DNA of 18,098 nt, from the NCBI GenBank assembly GCA_964404205.1, contig CAYOJD010000067.1, forward strand, positions 1-18,098. Reading direction: 5' to 3'. The first letter of the stretch is position 1. Each line of letters begins with the position of its first letter. The position numbers and the translations under genes were made by a program. Below are positions 8,133 to 15,822 of the stretch, one piece after another. A model generated the notes under the pieces. The model had not been told where the DNA came from and searched no databases. It saw only the letters and a program-made list of their open reading frames with translations. The stretch comes from CAZWBR01 sp964404205. Its GTDB lineage: Bacteria > Bacteroidota > Bacteroidia > Bacteroidales > Prolixibacteraceae.

Positions 8133-8223
8133 TAAACAGCAGTTGTTGAAAGTGGACAGTCGTTTTGCTCAATGATATTTTTTGAGACAGCCATTACCTC
8201 CAGCCGCTTAAAAACTAAATATT

Positions 8224-9513
8224 ATGATTTATTATTCAACCGGTTCCGTGAACCAGGAGCTGACAGCCGACGACCTGAGAAAAGGGTTGTATGAGGCGCT
8301 CGACAAGATAGGACCAAAACGCAAAGTTTTGGCTATCCCGCCCGATTATACTCGTCTGCCAAGCCGTGCCGGCGAACTGACCGAAATGGTCTGGCAATTT
8401 TATGGCGATAAACTGACTGATGTGTTGCCGGCATTGGGGACCCACTCTCCAATGACTGACAAACAGATAGCACACATGTTTGGCACCTTGCCATCGTCGC
8501 TGATTCGCGAACACGACTGGCGTAATGATGTGGTTACCGTTGGCGAAGTTCCTGCATCGTTTGTCAATGAGGTCTCCGAAGGCGCTGTTGAGTTTCCCTG
8601 GCCGGCTCAAGTGAATAAACTGCTGGTCGATGGCGGTTTCGATTTGATCCTGTCTGTCGGACAGGTGGTTCCGCATGAAGTGGTTGGGATGGCCAATTAC
8701 AATAAAAATATTTTTGTAGGAACTGGCGGCGTCGAAGGCATCAATAAAAGCCATTTTGTGGGGGCCGCCTACGGTATGGAACGAATGATGGGCCATGCCG
8801 ACACGCCCGTTCGCCGTATCTTCAACTACGCTTCCGACCATTTTACCCAACATCTGCCTATTGTTTATATCCAAACTGTAGTTGGGCTCGATAAAAGTGA
8901 TGGCAAAATCAAAACGCGTGGACTTTTTATCGGCGACGACTTCGAAGTTTTTGACCGGGCCGCTAAATTAGCCCTCGAAGTAAACTTCGAAATGGTAGAT
9001 AGGCCCTTCAAAAAAGTAGTGGTTTTTCTCGACCCTACAGAATTCAAAAGTACCTGGTTAGGCAATAAATCCATCTACCGTACCCGGATGGCCATTGCCG
9101 ACGGGGGCGAACTGATTGTGTTGGCACCAGCGTTAAAAGAGTTTGGCGAAGACAAAGAGATTGACCGTCTTATCCGCAAATATGGTTATTTGGGTACCCC
9201 GGCGACATTGAAAGCGTGCGACGAAAACGAAGAGTTGCGCAATAATCTAAGTGCTGCAGCACACCTGATTCATGGTTCGTCAGAGGGGCGATTTTCCATT
9301 ACTTATTGTCCCGGAAACGAAGTTGAGAATCTTTCCCGCGAGGAGATTGAAAGCGTTGGATTTCGTTATGCCCATTTAGATGAGATGATGCAGGTGTACG
9401 ACCCTTATTCCCTGCGCGATGGCTGGAATCAAACCGATAGTGGCGAGGAGTTTTATTTTATCTCTAATCCGGCTTTGGGACTTTGGGCCTATCGTGAAAG
9501 ATTCAAATATTAG
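8224..9513 (+). CDS. LarA-type nickel-pincer 2-hydroxyacid racemase/epimerase
   Basis: Member of the lactate racemase (LarA) superfamily, 429 residues, which uses a nickel-pincer nucleotide (NPN) to racemise or epimerise the alpha carbon of 2-hydroxy acids. Key residues are visible: the DYTR motif (D41-R44), GTHSPMT with H74, PHEV with H151, K161 and H177. The spacing H151-K161-H177 equals that of H174, K184 (cofactor attachment) and H200 (nickel ligand) in Lactobacillus plantarum LarA. The family includes enzymes described as D-gluconate 2-epimerases; in this uronate operon, a D-mannonate/D-gluconate 2-epimerase is my best guess. Cofactor genes larB, larC and larE are not in the window and would have to be elsewhere. 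Neighbours are the divergent kinase (91 bases) and a Gfo/Idh/MocA gene (48 bases). Family confident, substrate inferred. Confidence 0.85.
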   Translation: MIYYSTGSVNQELTADDLRKGLYEALDKIGPKRKVLAIPPDYTRLPSRAGELTEMVWQFYGDKLTDVLPALGTHSPMTDKQIAHMFGTLPSSLIREHDWRNDVVTVGEVPASFVNEVSEGAVEFPWPAQVNKLLVDGGFDLILSVGQVVPHEVVGMANYNKNIFVGTGGVEGINKSHFVGAAYGMERMMGHADTPVRRIFNYASDHFTQHLPIVYIQTVVGLDKSDGKIKTRGLFIGDDFEVFDRAAKLALEVNFEMVDRPFKKVVVFLDPTEFKSTWLGNKSIYRTRMAIADGGELIVLAPALKEFGEDKEIDRLIRKYGYLGTPATLKACDENEELRNNLSAAAHLIHGSSEGRFSITYCPGNEVENLSREEIESVGFRYAHLDEMMQVYDPYSLRDGWNQTDSGEEFYFISNPALGLWAYRERFKY

Positions 9514-9561
9514 GGTAGAAGCCGATTGTAATTCGTAAATTGCGCATAAAAACAGGCTGAG

Positions 9562-10569
9562 ATGAAATTGGCTGAAGTAAAATGGGGGATTATCGGATGT
9601 GGCAATGTCACCGAAGTAAAGAGTGGACCAGCGTTGCAAAAAGTAGCTCATTCGTCGTTGGTGGCAGTAATGCGCCGTTCGGCTTTTCTGGCCGAAGATT
9701 ATGCCCGTCGTCATCAGGTTCCACGTTGGTATTCCGATGCAAATGAAATGATTGCTGACCCTGAGGTGAATGCCGTTTATGTGGCAACCCCCCCCGATAC
9801 TCATGCCGAATATGCCATCCGGGCCATGCGGGCAGGCAAAGCGGTTTATGTCGAAAAGCCGATGGCTCGAAACTATACCGAATGTTGTGAGATGATCCGC
9901 GTGGCGAGGGAAACCGGTATGCCACTGTTGGTTGCTTACTATCGCAGGGCGTTGCCTGGTTTTGCAAAACTCAAGGCGTTGATTGCCGAAGGTGCAGTGG
10001 GCAAGGTACGCATGGTCAATGTACGTCTGTTCAGGGCGCTCGAAGAGAATATGCTTGGCGAAGTCTTGCCCTGGCGCCTGCAGCCCGAAATCAGCGGAGG
10101 CGGAATTTTCTTCGATTTGGCTTCGCACACGCTCGATTATCTCGACTACCTTTTTGGCCCTATTGGAAAGATTGAAGCCAACACGTTGAATATGGCCAAG
10201 CAATATCAGGCCGAAGATACCGTACTGGCCAACTGGGTTCACGAAAGTGGCGTAGCCGGAAGCGGAACATGGTGTTTTGTAACCTCCGAAATCAGTCAGA
10301 CCGATGAGATTGAAATCATCGGCAGCGATGGGCGTTTACGCTATTCGACTTTTGATTTTGTTCCAGTTGTGCTCGAAAATAGTTCAGGCAGGAAGGAGTT
10401 TCCTTTTCCAAAGCCCGACCATGTGCAGCAATTTCTGATTGAAAAGGTGGTGCAATCGCTTCGTGGCGAAGGCGAATCTCCTTCAACAGGGATTACCGCT
10501 GCTCGTACCAGTTGGGTAATGGACAGAATGGTGGCGGGATATTACAGCAACACGATGAATGATAAATGA
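9562..10569 (+). CDS. Cytoplasmic Gfo/Idh/MocA-family oxidoreductase
   Basis: NAD(P)-dependent dehydrogenase family, 335 residues, substrate not recognisable. It starts directly with the Rossmann fold (VKWGIIGCGNVTEVKSGPAL), has the family VEKPMARNY motif with K99, and the C-terminal GGGIFFDLASHTLDYLDYLFG segment typical of the catalytic domain (the His in SHTLDY is the usual conserved one). There is no signal peptide, in contrast to the Tat-exported relative at 5627, so the operon carries one periplasmic and one cytoplasmic enzyme of the family. It starts 48 bases after the LarA-like gene and ends 74 bases before pdxB. A role in oxidising or reducing a sugar acid related to the operon's substrate is inferred from context. 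Confidence 0.82.
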   Translation: MKLAEVKWGIIGCGNVTEVKSGPALQKVAHSSLVAVMRRSAFLAEDYARRHQVPRWYSDANEMIADPEVNAVYVATPPDTHAEYAIRAMRAGKAVYVEKPMARNYTECCEMIRVARETGMPLLVAYYRRALPGFAKLKALIAEGAVGKVRMVNVRLFRALEENMLGEVLPWRLQPEISGGGIFFDLASHTLDYLDYLFGPIGKIEANTLNMAKQYQAEDTVLANWVHESGVAGSGTWCFVTSEISQTDEIEIIGSDGRLRYSTFDFVPVVLENSSGRKEFPFPKPDHVQQFLIEKVVQSLRGEGESPSTGITAARTSWVMDRMVAGYYSNTMNDK

Positions 10570-10643
10570 TACATCGCGATAGCAATAGCATCTTCGGCCA
10601 TTTTATCTAATGTCTAATCTCTGATATCTCTTGTCTAAAAAGA

Positions 10644-11765
10644 ATGAAAATAATTATCGACGATAAAATACCCTATATCAAAGGAGCACTCGAGCCTTTT
10701 GCCGACGTGGTTTACCTTCCGGGAAACAAAACCACGCCTGAAGTGGTTAAAGATGCAGATGCCATCATCACCCGGACCCGCACCATTTGCAACGAGCAGT
10801 TGCTGGCCGGTTCGTCGGTGAAACTGATTGCCACAGCGACCATTGGGTACGACCATATCGATACGGCATGGTGTGAGCAAAACGGAATCAAATGGACCAA
10901 TGCGCCGGGTTGCAATTCCGGTTCAGTAGAACAGTATATTGCGTCGGCTATTGTGACAATGGCACAACAAAAGGGGATTACCCTGGCCGGTAAGACACTG
11001 GGCGTGGTTGGTGTCGGAAATGTTGGGAAGAAGGTGGCCCGTGTAGGCGAGATATTGGGAATGCAGATCTTGCTAAATGACCCGCCTCGCGCCCGAGCCG
11101 AAGGAAACGGTGGTTTTAAACCACTCGAAACCATTCTGGACAAGAGCGATTTTATTTCACTGCATGTGCCTTTGAATATGGATGGCGAGGATGCCACTTT
11201 TCATCTGGCCGATGAAAAATTCTTTGAAAAATGTCTTCAAAAACCAATTTTTCTCAATTCATGTCGTGGCGAGGTGGTCAAGACTGAGGCGCTCAAAAAC
11301 GCGATAGCCAAAGGCCAGGTGTCGGGAACGGTTATCGATTGTTGGGAAAATGAGCCCAATCTGGATTTAGAGTTGCTCTCGATGGTCGATTTGGCCACGC
11401 CCCATATAGCCGGTTACTCGCGCGATGGTAAAGCCAACGGAACGGCCATGAGTGTTCAGGCAGTAAGCCGTTTTTTCAATTTGGGCATCAATAAATGGAA
11501 ATGTAAAGAAGTAGAGCAAGCTGACAATAAGGATATTATTATCGATTCCAATGGAAAAGCACTGCAGCAGTTATTGACAGAAGCCATTTGGGCTACTTAC
11601 AATATTCGGGAAGACGACCGTCGGTTACGGGCTTCGGTCGAAACATTCGAGAAGCAGCGTGGCGACTATCCCGTAAGGCGCGAATTTCCGTTCTTTAATG
11701 TATTTTGCAATACTAACGATATCAAGGCTGTAAAGAAATTGGAGCAGCTTGGATTCAGGCTTTAA
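10644..11765 (+). CDS. pdxB: Erythronate-4-phosphate dehydrogenase
   Basis: Oxidises 4-phospho-D-erythronate to 3-hydroxy-2-oxo-4-phosphobutanoate in de novo pyridoxal phosphate synthesis. The 373-residue protein is a D-2-hydroxyacid dehydrogenase whose family-specific text is clear: VYLPGNKTTPE, TATIGYDHID, NAPGCNSGSVEQY, and the Rossmann motif GVVGVGNVGKKVA. Catalytic residues R208 (SCRGE), E237 (WENEP) and H254 (TPHIAGYS) fall on the same numbers that I recall for E. coli PdxB. The C-terminal dimerisation region is present. It stands 74 bases after the Gfo/Idh gene and 43 before gnd. Its place in a sugar-acid operon is unusual for a vitamin gene; the link may be metabolic, since its precursor comes from the pentose phosphate intermediate erythrose-4-phosphate. 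Confidence 0.92.
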   Translation: MKIIIDDKIPYIKGALEPFADVVYLPGNKTTPEVVKDADAIITRTRTICNEQLLAGSSVKLIATATIGYDHIDTAWCEQNGIKWTNAPGCNSGSVEQYIASAIVTMAQQKGITLAGKTLGVVGVGNVGKKVARVGEILGMQILLNDPPRARAEGNGGFKPLETILDKSDFISLHVPLNMDGEDATFHLADEKFFEKCLQKPIFLNSCRGEVVKTEALKNAIAKGQVSGTVIDCWENEPNLDLELLSMVDLATPHIAGYSRDGKANGTAMSVQAVSRFFNLGINKWKCKEVEQADNKDIIIDSNGKALQQLLTEAIWATYNIREDDRRLRASVETFEKQRGDYPVRREFPFFNVFCNTNDIKAVKKLEQLGFRL

Positions 11766-11808
11766 GCAAATAACTACAGAGATAATTTTTGAACAAAATA
11801 GAAGTACA

Positions 11809-13260
11809 ATGAAAAAAGCAGACATTGGCCTGATTGGCCTGGCAGTGATGGGGGAGAACCTTGTCCTGAATATGGAAAGTAAAGGCTTTACGGTGGCCGT
11901 TTACAACCGTACGGTCGATAAAGTCGACAAGTTTATGGCTGGCCGCGGTGCCGGAAAGAAGTTTATTGGTTGCCACACCATCGAAGAGTTGTGTGCCAAC
12001 CTCGAGCGGCCGCGCAAGGTGATGATGCTGGTAAAAGCCGGTTCGCCGGTTGACGATTTTATCGAACAGATTATTCCCTATCTCGAACCCGGCGATATCA
12101 TTATCGATGGTGGTAACTCCCATTTCCCCGACACCATTCGGAGGGCCAAATATGTCGAGAGCAAAGGGTTTCTCTATATCGGGACAGGCGTCTCGGGAGG
12201 CGAAGAGGGAGCGTTGTTGGGGCCTTCGATGATGCCCGGGGGGTCGCCGGCAGCATGGCCTCATGTGAAAAATATCTTTCAGGCGGTAGCGGCGAAAGTC
12301 GAAGATGGCTCGCCCTGCTGCGACTGGGTAGGCGAAAATGGCGCCGGCCACTTTGTGAAAATGGTCCACAACGGCATCGAGTATGGCGATATGCAGATTA
12401 TCTGCGAAGCATATCAACTGATGAAAGAGCTGCTGGGCATGGACTACGACGAAATGCATAAAGTTTTTGCCGAATGGAACGAAGGCGAACTCGATAGTTA
12501 TCTGATTGAAATCACACGAGATATACTTGGCTACCGCGATGAAAACGGGGAGGCACTGGTCGAGAAAATTCTCGATACTGCCGGACAAAAAGGTACCGGA
12601 AAATGGACCGGCGTGGCTGCACTCGATTTGGGTATTCCACTTACACTGATTGGCGAATCGGTATTTGCCCGTTGCCTCTCGGCCCAGAAAGATTTACGTG
12701 TGAAAGCATCGAAAGTACTGACCGGGCCGGACAAACTGTTCAAAGGCGACAAGGCTGCTTTCCTTAGTGACCTGAAAGATGCACTCTATGCAGCAAAAAT
12801 TATATCCTATGCGCAAGGTTACGACCTGATGCGCGAAGCGGCCAAAGAGTATGGCTGGAAACTCAACAATGGTGGTATTGCGCTGATGTGGCGTGGCGGT
12901 TGCATTATTCGTTCGGTATTCCTGGGTAAAATCAAAGAGGCTTTCGACAAGAATCCGGAGCTTGAAAACCTGCTGCTCGACGATTTCTTTAAAATGACGA
13001 TGGAGAAAGCTCAGGCCGGAATGCGCCGTGTGGTGGCTACAGCTATCAGCAATGGTGTTCCTGCACCTACGCTGGCCAGCGCTGTAACCTATTTCGACGG
13101 TTTCCGCAGCGAACGTTTGCCCGCCAACTTGTTACAAGCCCAGCGCGATTACTTTGGTGCACACACCTACGAACGTACCGACAAACCACGCGGCCAGTTC
13201 TTCCACACCAACTGGACGGGGCGTGGAGGCGATACCGCTTCGACAACTTATACGGTGTAG
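11809..13260 (+). CDS. gnd: 6-phosphogluconate dehydrogenase (decarboxylating)
   Basis: Oxidatively decarboxylates 6-phospho-D-gluconate to ribulose-5-phosphate with NADP, in the oxidative pentose phosphate pathway. The product is 483 residues, the usual length of the long form. It has the cofactor fold GLIGLAVMGENLVLNM and YNRT, the IIDGGNSHFPDT segment, GVSGGEEGALLGPSMMPGG, and catalytic K184 and E191 (FVKMVHNGIEYGDMQ), followed by GTGKWT. I chose the ATG at 11809, which gives the standard MKKADIGLIG start; the upstream ATG at 11749 would add 20 atypical residues and overlap pdxB. It is the last gene of the rightward run, followed by a strong terminator. No zwf or pgl lies beside it, so here 6-phosphogluconate may be supplied from gluconate rather than from glucose-6-phosphate (inference). 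Confidence 0.96.
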   Translation: MKKADIGLIGLAVMGENLVLNMESKGFTVAVYNRTVDKVDKFMAGRGAGKKFIGCHTIEELCANLERPRKVMMLVKAGSPVDDFIEQIIPYLEPGDIIIDGGNSHFPDTIRRAKYVESKGFLYIGTGVSGGEEGALLGPSMMPGGSPAAWPHVKNIFQAVAAKVEDGSPCCDWVGENGAGHFVKMVHNGIEYGDMQIICEAYQLMKELLGMDYDEMHKVFAEWNEGELDSYLIEITRDILGYRDENGEALVEKILDTAGQKGTGKWTGVAALDLGIPLTLIGESVFARCLSAQKDLRVKASKVLTGPDKLFKGDKAAFLSDLKDALYAAKIISYAQGYDLMREAAKEYGWKLNNGGIALMWRGGCIIRSVFLGKIKEAFDKNPELENLLLDDFFKMTMEKAQAGMRRVVATAISNGVPAPTLASAVTYFDGFRSERLPANLLQAQRDYFGAHTYERTDKPRGQFFHTNWTGRGGDTASTTYTV

Positions 13261-13270
13261 GAGAGAGCCC

Positions 13271-13285
13271 CTCCCTAAAAGGGAG
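13271..13285 (+). repeat. Small hairpin after gnd
   Basis: CTCCC/GGGAG with a TAAAA loop, 11 bases after the gnd stop codon and just before the main terminator. No T run follows, so it is unlikely to terminate alone; it could stabilise the mRNA 3' end. Confidence 0.35.
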
Positions 13286-13290
13286 AGAAG

Positions 13291-13333
13291 AAATCAAGAG
13301 CCGCCTTCCCATACGGAAGGCGGCTCTTGATTT
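13291..13333 (+). terminator. Strong intrinsic terminator of the rightward operon
   Basis: Perfect 19-bp inverted repeat (AAATCAAGAGCCGCCTTCC at 13291-13309 and its complement at 13315-13333) with a 5-base CATAC loop, ending in a T-rich tail (ATTTTGTTATT). It lies 30 bases after the gnd stop. The A-rich left foot would also give a T run on the minus strand, so it may act in both directions. Confidence 0.9.
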
Positions 13334-13384
13334 TGTTATTAATGAAGAGAGCTGCTCTTTCAACTTGTTTGTAATCAAATTATT

Positions 13385-13583
13385 GGTCATTATGATCTCG
13401 ATATCAATCTCAGGTTCTTCAATTTCATCGATACACTCATGGCCAACCTTTGTTGACTACATTTTAACAGTTCAGTTCTGGCGAAGGAATGCTTTGGGTC
13501 AGTCTAAATAATTGCGCTGTATCAGGAATATCGGTAAGCCTTATTTTACCGTCCGTGCCGATAATGTTAATTTGTTTTAAATT
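13385..13583 (-). pseudogene. Remnant of a BRO-family (phage antirepressor-like) gene
   Basis: The minus strand encodes two adjacent fragments of one known family in different frames. From 13583 it reads GTDGKIRLTDIPDTAQLF then RLTQSIPSPELNC and a stop at 13464. From 13450, shifted by one base, it reads KVGHECIDEIEEPEID. In intact BRO N-terminal-domain proteins these parts are consecutive: a DGK-R-TD segment, QSIPSPKAEPFK-WLA, then VG-ER--EI-DPE. The linker between them is shortened and broken, a TGA lies just before the first fragment, and the N-terminal two-thirds is not detectable. There is no start codon in a sensible place. These genes often travel on phages and other mobile elements, so this is probably a scar of an old insertion beside the gnd terminator. 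Family assignment is from remembered motifs. Confidence 0.68.
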
Positions 13584-13734
13584 TCAAATAATTGATTTTC
13601 AGTATTTAGTGTTTTTTTTAGCCCCCCCAAATATATTTGAGGGTTTTCACTCTCCGTCTGCACCGCGCGCGCATCCATTATAGAAAAGTTAGCTTTAGCT
13701 CTTTTCCCGTGTAACAATAGGTATTATTGAAAAC
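13584..13734. other. Gene-free spacer with an AT-rich dyad
   Basis: Part of the 526-base stretch between gnd and pfkA that has no intact gene. At 13624-13643 there is a near-palindrome: CAAATATATTTG (perfect, 13628-13639) inside CCC...GGG arms with one mismatched pair, followed by TTTT. It could be a weak plus-strand terminator or a protein-binding site. A CGCGCGCG tract lies near 13665-13674. I see no convincing coding frame. Confidence 0.4.
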
Positions 13735-13736
13735 AG

Positions 13737-13764
13737 AAACAGGCAGCCGAAAGGTTGCCTGTTT
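13737..13764 (-). terminator. Intrinsic terminator of pfkA
   Basis: Twelve-base stem (AAACAGGCAGCC / GGTTGCCTGTTT, one G-T pair) with a 4-base loop, starting 23 bases after the pfkA stop on the minus strand. On that strand the hairpin ends in TTT and is followed by a T-rich tail (CTGTTTTC). Confidence 0.82.
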
Positions 13765-13786
13765 GAGAACGGAATTCTTTAATTTT

Positions 13787-14809
13787 TTATGTTGATAGGA
13801 TATGAATGGCATCCAGTAGTTTGATATTCACATCTTTGTCGTATTTGATGGCTTTATTGAAAGGCACCAGTTCAATCTGGTCGTTCGAGATACCCACCAT
13901 TACACTTTTTTGGTCGTCGAGCAGTGCTTCTACAGCTGCTACGCCCAAACGGCTTGCCAGAATACGGTCGGAAGCCGTTGGTGAACCGCCACGCTGGATA
14001 TGGCCCAAAATGGTTACCCTAACATCATATTGTGGAAATGCCTTTTCAACTTCTCGGGCAATATTGAATGCCCCGCCGGCTTTTTCACCTTCGGCAACCA
14101 GTACAATCGATGAGTTTTTGCTTTTGCGGTAACCCGACTTGATATAGTTCTCGAGCGTTGTAATATCCGTGTCGGTTTCAGGAATCATCACGGCTTCGGC
14201 TCCTGAGGCTATCCCGCCGTTCAGGGCCAGAAACCCGGCATCGCGCCCCATCACTTCGATAAAGAAAAGACGTTCGTGCGCTGTGGCCGTATCGCGGATT
14301 TTGTCAACCGCTTCGATTATGGTATTCAGTGCAGTGTCGTAACCAACAGTAAAATCGGTTCCAAAAAGGTCATTGTCAATGGTTCCGGGAACGCCAACAA
14401 TTGGGATTCCAAATTCCTGGGCAAATATGCGGGCACCGGTAAAGGTACCGTCACCCCCAATTACGACCAGCGCGTCAATTCCCTCTTCTGTAAGATGCTG
14501 GTAGGCCAGTTCGCGCCCCTCTTTGGTGCGAAATTCCTGACTGCGTGCCGATTTCAGAATTGTGCCACCCAATTGGATGATATTGCTTACATCGCCTGAT
14601 GCAAGCGTTTTGAAGTTTTTCTCTATCAATCCTTTGTAACCCTGATAGATGCCAACGACTTCTCTTCTGTAGAAGATAGCTGTACGTACTACAGCCCTGA
14701 CGGCTGCATTCATTCCCGGAGCGTCGCCACCGGATGTCAGTACCCCGATTTTTTTTATCGGATTGTCTATATAATCACCTGGTTCAGGCGATCTATACTC
14801 TTTAGCCAT
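13787..14809 (-). CDS. pfkA: ATP-dependent 6-phosphofructokinase
   Basis: Phosphorylates fructose-6-phosphate to fructose-1,6-bisphosphate, the committed step of glycolysis. The 340-residue protein shows the PFK motifs LTSGGDAPGMNAA (residues 24-36), GGDGT (118-122) and PGTIDND (141-147, catalytic D145 and D147). Glycines at 121 and 142 correspond to E. coli G104 and G124, which mark the ATP-using type rather than the pyrophosphate type. MGRDAGFLAL and the C-terminal GHIQRGGSPTASDR complete the fold. It has about 17 extra N-terminal residues compared with the E. coli enzyme. The gene is followed by its own terminator and preceded by a TAACTTTG promoter-like element. It lies 81 bases downstream of ispH on the same strand, an arrangement I recall from Bacteroides genomes. 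Confidence 0.96.
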   Translation of the reverse strand: MAKEYRSPEPGDYIDNPIKKIGVLTSGGDAPGMNAAVRAVVRTAIFYRREVVGIYQGYKGLIEKNFKTLASGDVSNIIQLGGTILKSARSQEFRTKEGRELAYQHLTEEGIDALVVIGGDGTFTGARIFAQEFGIPIVGVPGTIDNDLFGTDFTVGYDTALNTIIEAVDKIRDTATAHERLFFIEVMGRDAGFLALNGGIASGAEAVMIPETDTDITTLENYIKSGYRKSKNSSIVLVAEGEKAGGAFNIAREVEKAFPQYDVRVTILGHIQRGGSPTASDRILASRLGVAAVEALLDDQKSVMVGISNDQIELVPFNKAIKYDKDVNIKLLDAIHILST

Positions 14810-14831
14810 AGATAATAATATTTATCAATAA

Positions 14832-14839
14832 CAAAGTTA
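14832..14839 (-). promoter_or_regulatory. Candidate -7 promoter element for pfkA
   Basis: Reads TAACTTTG on the minus strand (TAnnTTTG), 22 bases before the pfkA ATG. No good TTTG-like -33 box is seen at the expected distance, so support is partial. Confidence 0.4.
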
Positions 14840-14890
14840 AGATTCTAATTGATCCTAACAGTTGCCTGCGTGTTAAGTTTATTTGAAATG

Positions 14891-15754
14891 TCAGTTTTTT
14901 GCCAGTTGTTCAACGAAAGTTGCTACCGACTCGAGCAGGTGCTTCGGGGTTGAGGTTGCCCCGCAGATCCCTGCCGATTGAATATTGTTAAACCATTCCG
15001 GATCAATGTCTTCTGTGGTAGATATAAATTTACTGTTGGGATTGACTGAACGGCAAATATCGTAGAGCATTTTGCCATTCGAGCTTTTGACCCCACTGAC
15101 AAACAGGATGATATCGTATTTGGCCGCAAAATCCTTGATCCCCGGAATACGGTTGGCTACCTGACGACAAATGGTGTCGTGAACTTTTACCGGCCTATTC
15201 TGCGAGCGTAGGTGAAGCTCGTCGGCCAAAATATGAAAACCGTCTAACCCTTTGGTTGTCTGAGAGTAGAGTTCGATTGGACGGTTAAAATCGATTTTAT
15301 CAATGTCTTCAACTCCTTCTACAACAATTGCTTTCCCCTCAGTTTGACCTACCAGCCCGTTTACTTCGGCATGTCCTTTTTTGCCGTAAATAATGACCTG
15401 ATTGTTGACCCTCTCAGTCGAATAATGACTTTCCCTGATACGTTGCTGAAGTTTCAGTACTACCGGACAGGTGGCATCTATCAGTTTGATATTGTTGTCC
15501 AGGGCATGCTGGTATACTTCCGGTGGCTCGCCGTGGGCGCGAAGCAATACCGTGGTCTCTTTCATGGTAAAGAACTGTTCGTGCGAGATGGTGACCAACC
15601 CTTTCTGGCTGAGCCTTTCTACCTCGGTATTGTTATGGACGATGTCGCCAAGGCAATAGAGCCGTTCCTGTTCGTCGAGCGCCTCCTCTGCCCGCCGGAT
15701 AGCCTCTACCACTCCAAAACAAAAGCCTGATTTTTTATCAATTTCTATTTTCAT
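14891..15754 (-). CDS. ispH: 4-hydroxy-3-methylbut-2-enyl diphosphate reductase
   Basis: Iron-sulfur enzyme of the last step of the MEP (non-mevalonate) isoprenoid pathway, making IPP and DMAPP. From the ATG at 15754 the product has 287 residues. The three cluster-binding cysteines are present: C12 (GFCFGVV), C96 (DATCPVV) and C196 (DTICRQV), almost the E. coli numbering. The substrate-site motifs LRAHGE, TTKG and GATSTP are also there. An upstream in-frame TTG at 15763 would add three residues, but the ATG gives the family-typical MKIEIDKKSGFCFG start. It lies 68 bases after cmk and 81 bases before pfkA on the same strand. Presence of IspH shows that this organism uses the MEP route. Confidence 0.96.
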   Translation of the reverse strand: MKIEIDKKSGFCFGVVEAIRRAEEALDEQERLYCLGDIVHNNTEVERLSQKGLVTISHEQFFTMKETTVLLRAHGEPPEVYQHALDNNIKLIDATCPVVLKLQQRIRESHYSTERVNNQVIIYGKKGHAEVNGLVGQTEGKAIVVEGVEDIDKIDFNRPIELYSQTTKGLDGFHILADELHLRSQNRPVKVHDTICRQVANRIPGIKDFAAKYDIILFVSGVKSSNGKMLYDICRSVNPNSKFISTTEDIDPEWFNNIQSAGICGATSTPKHLLESVATFVEQLAKN

Positions 15755-15822
15755 CGTTATCAATTGTCAATACGACATCGTCCCTCTTCAAATTTTCCCG
15801 GCCATCAATGGCAAATTAATGG

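Noticed and set aside
8236..8874. Minus-strand open frame of 212 codons
   Set aside because: Antisense to the LarA-like gene with its conserved active-site residues; no motif in the reverse frame.
9376..10242. Minus-strand open frame of 288 codons
   Set aside because: It lies antisense across the end of the LarA-like gene and most of a clear Gfo/Idh/MocA gene and has no recognisable motif; the plus-strand genes explain the open frame.
11749..11808. N-terminal extension of gnd from an upstream ATG
   Set aside because: It would add 20 residues not found in the family and overlap pdxB; ATG at 11809 gives the normal Gnd start.
11755..12588. Minus-strand open frame of 277 codons
   Set aside because: Antisense to gnd, whose motifs and catalytic residues are unmistakable; the reverse frame shows no family features.
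13489..13683. Plus-strand open frame of 64 codons
   Set aside because: Hydrophobic, low-complexity translation with no family likeness; it runs antisense over the BRO remnant and through the dyad.
15755..15763. TTG start adding three residues to IspH
   Set aside because: The ATG at 15754 gives the family-typical start and places C12 and C96 at their usual numbers.
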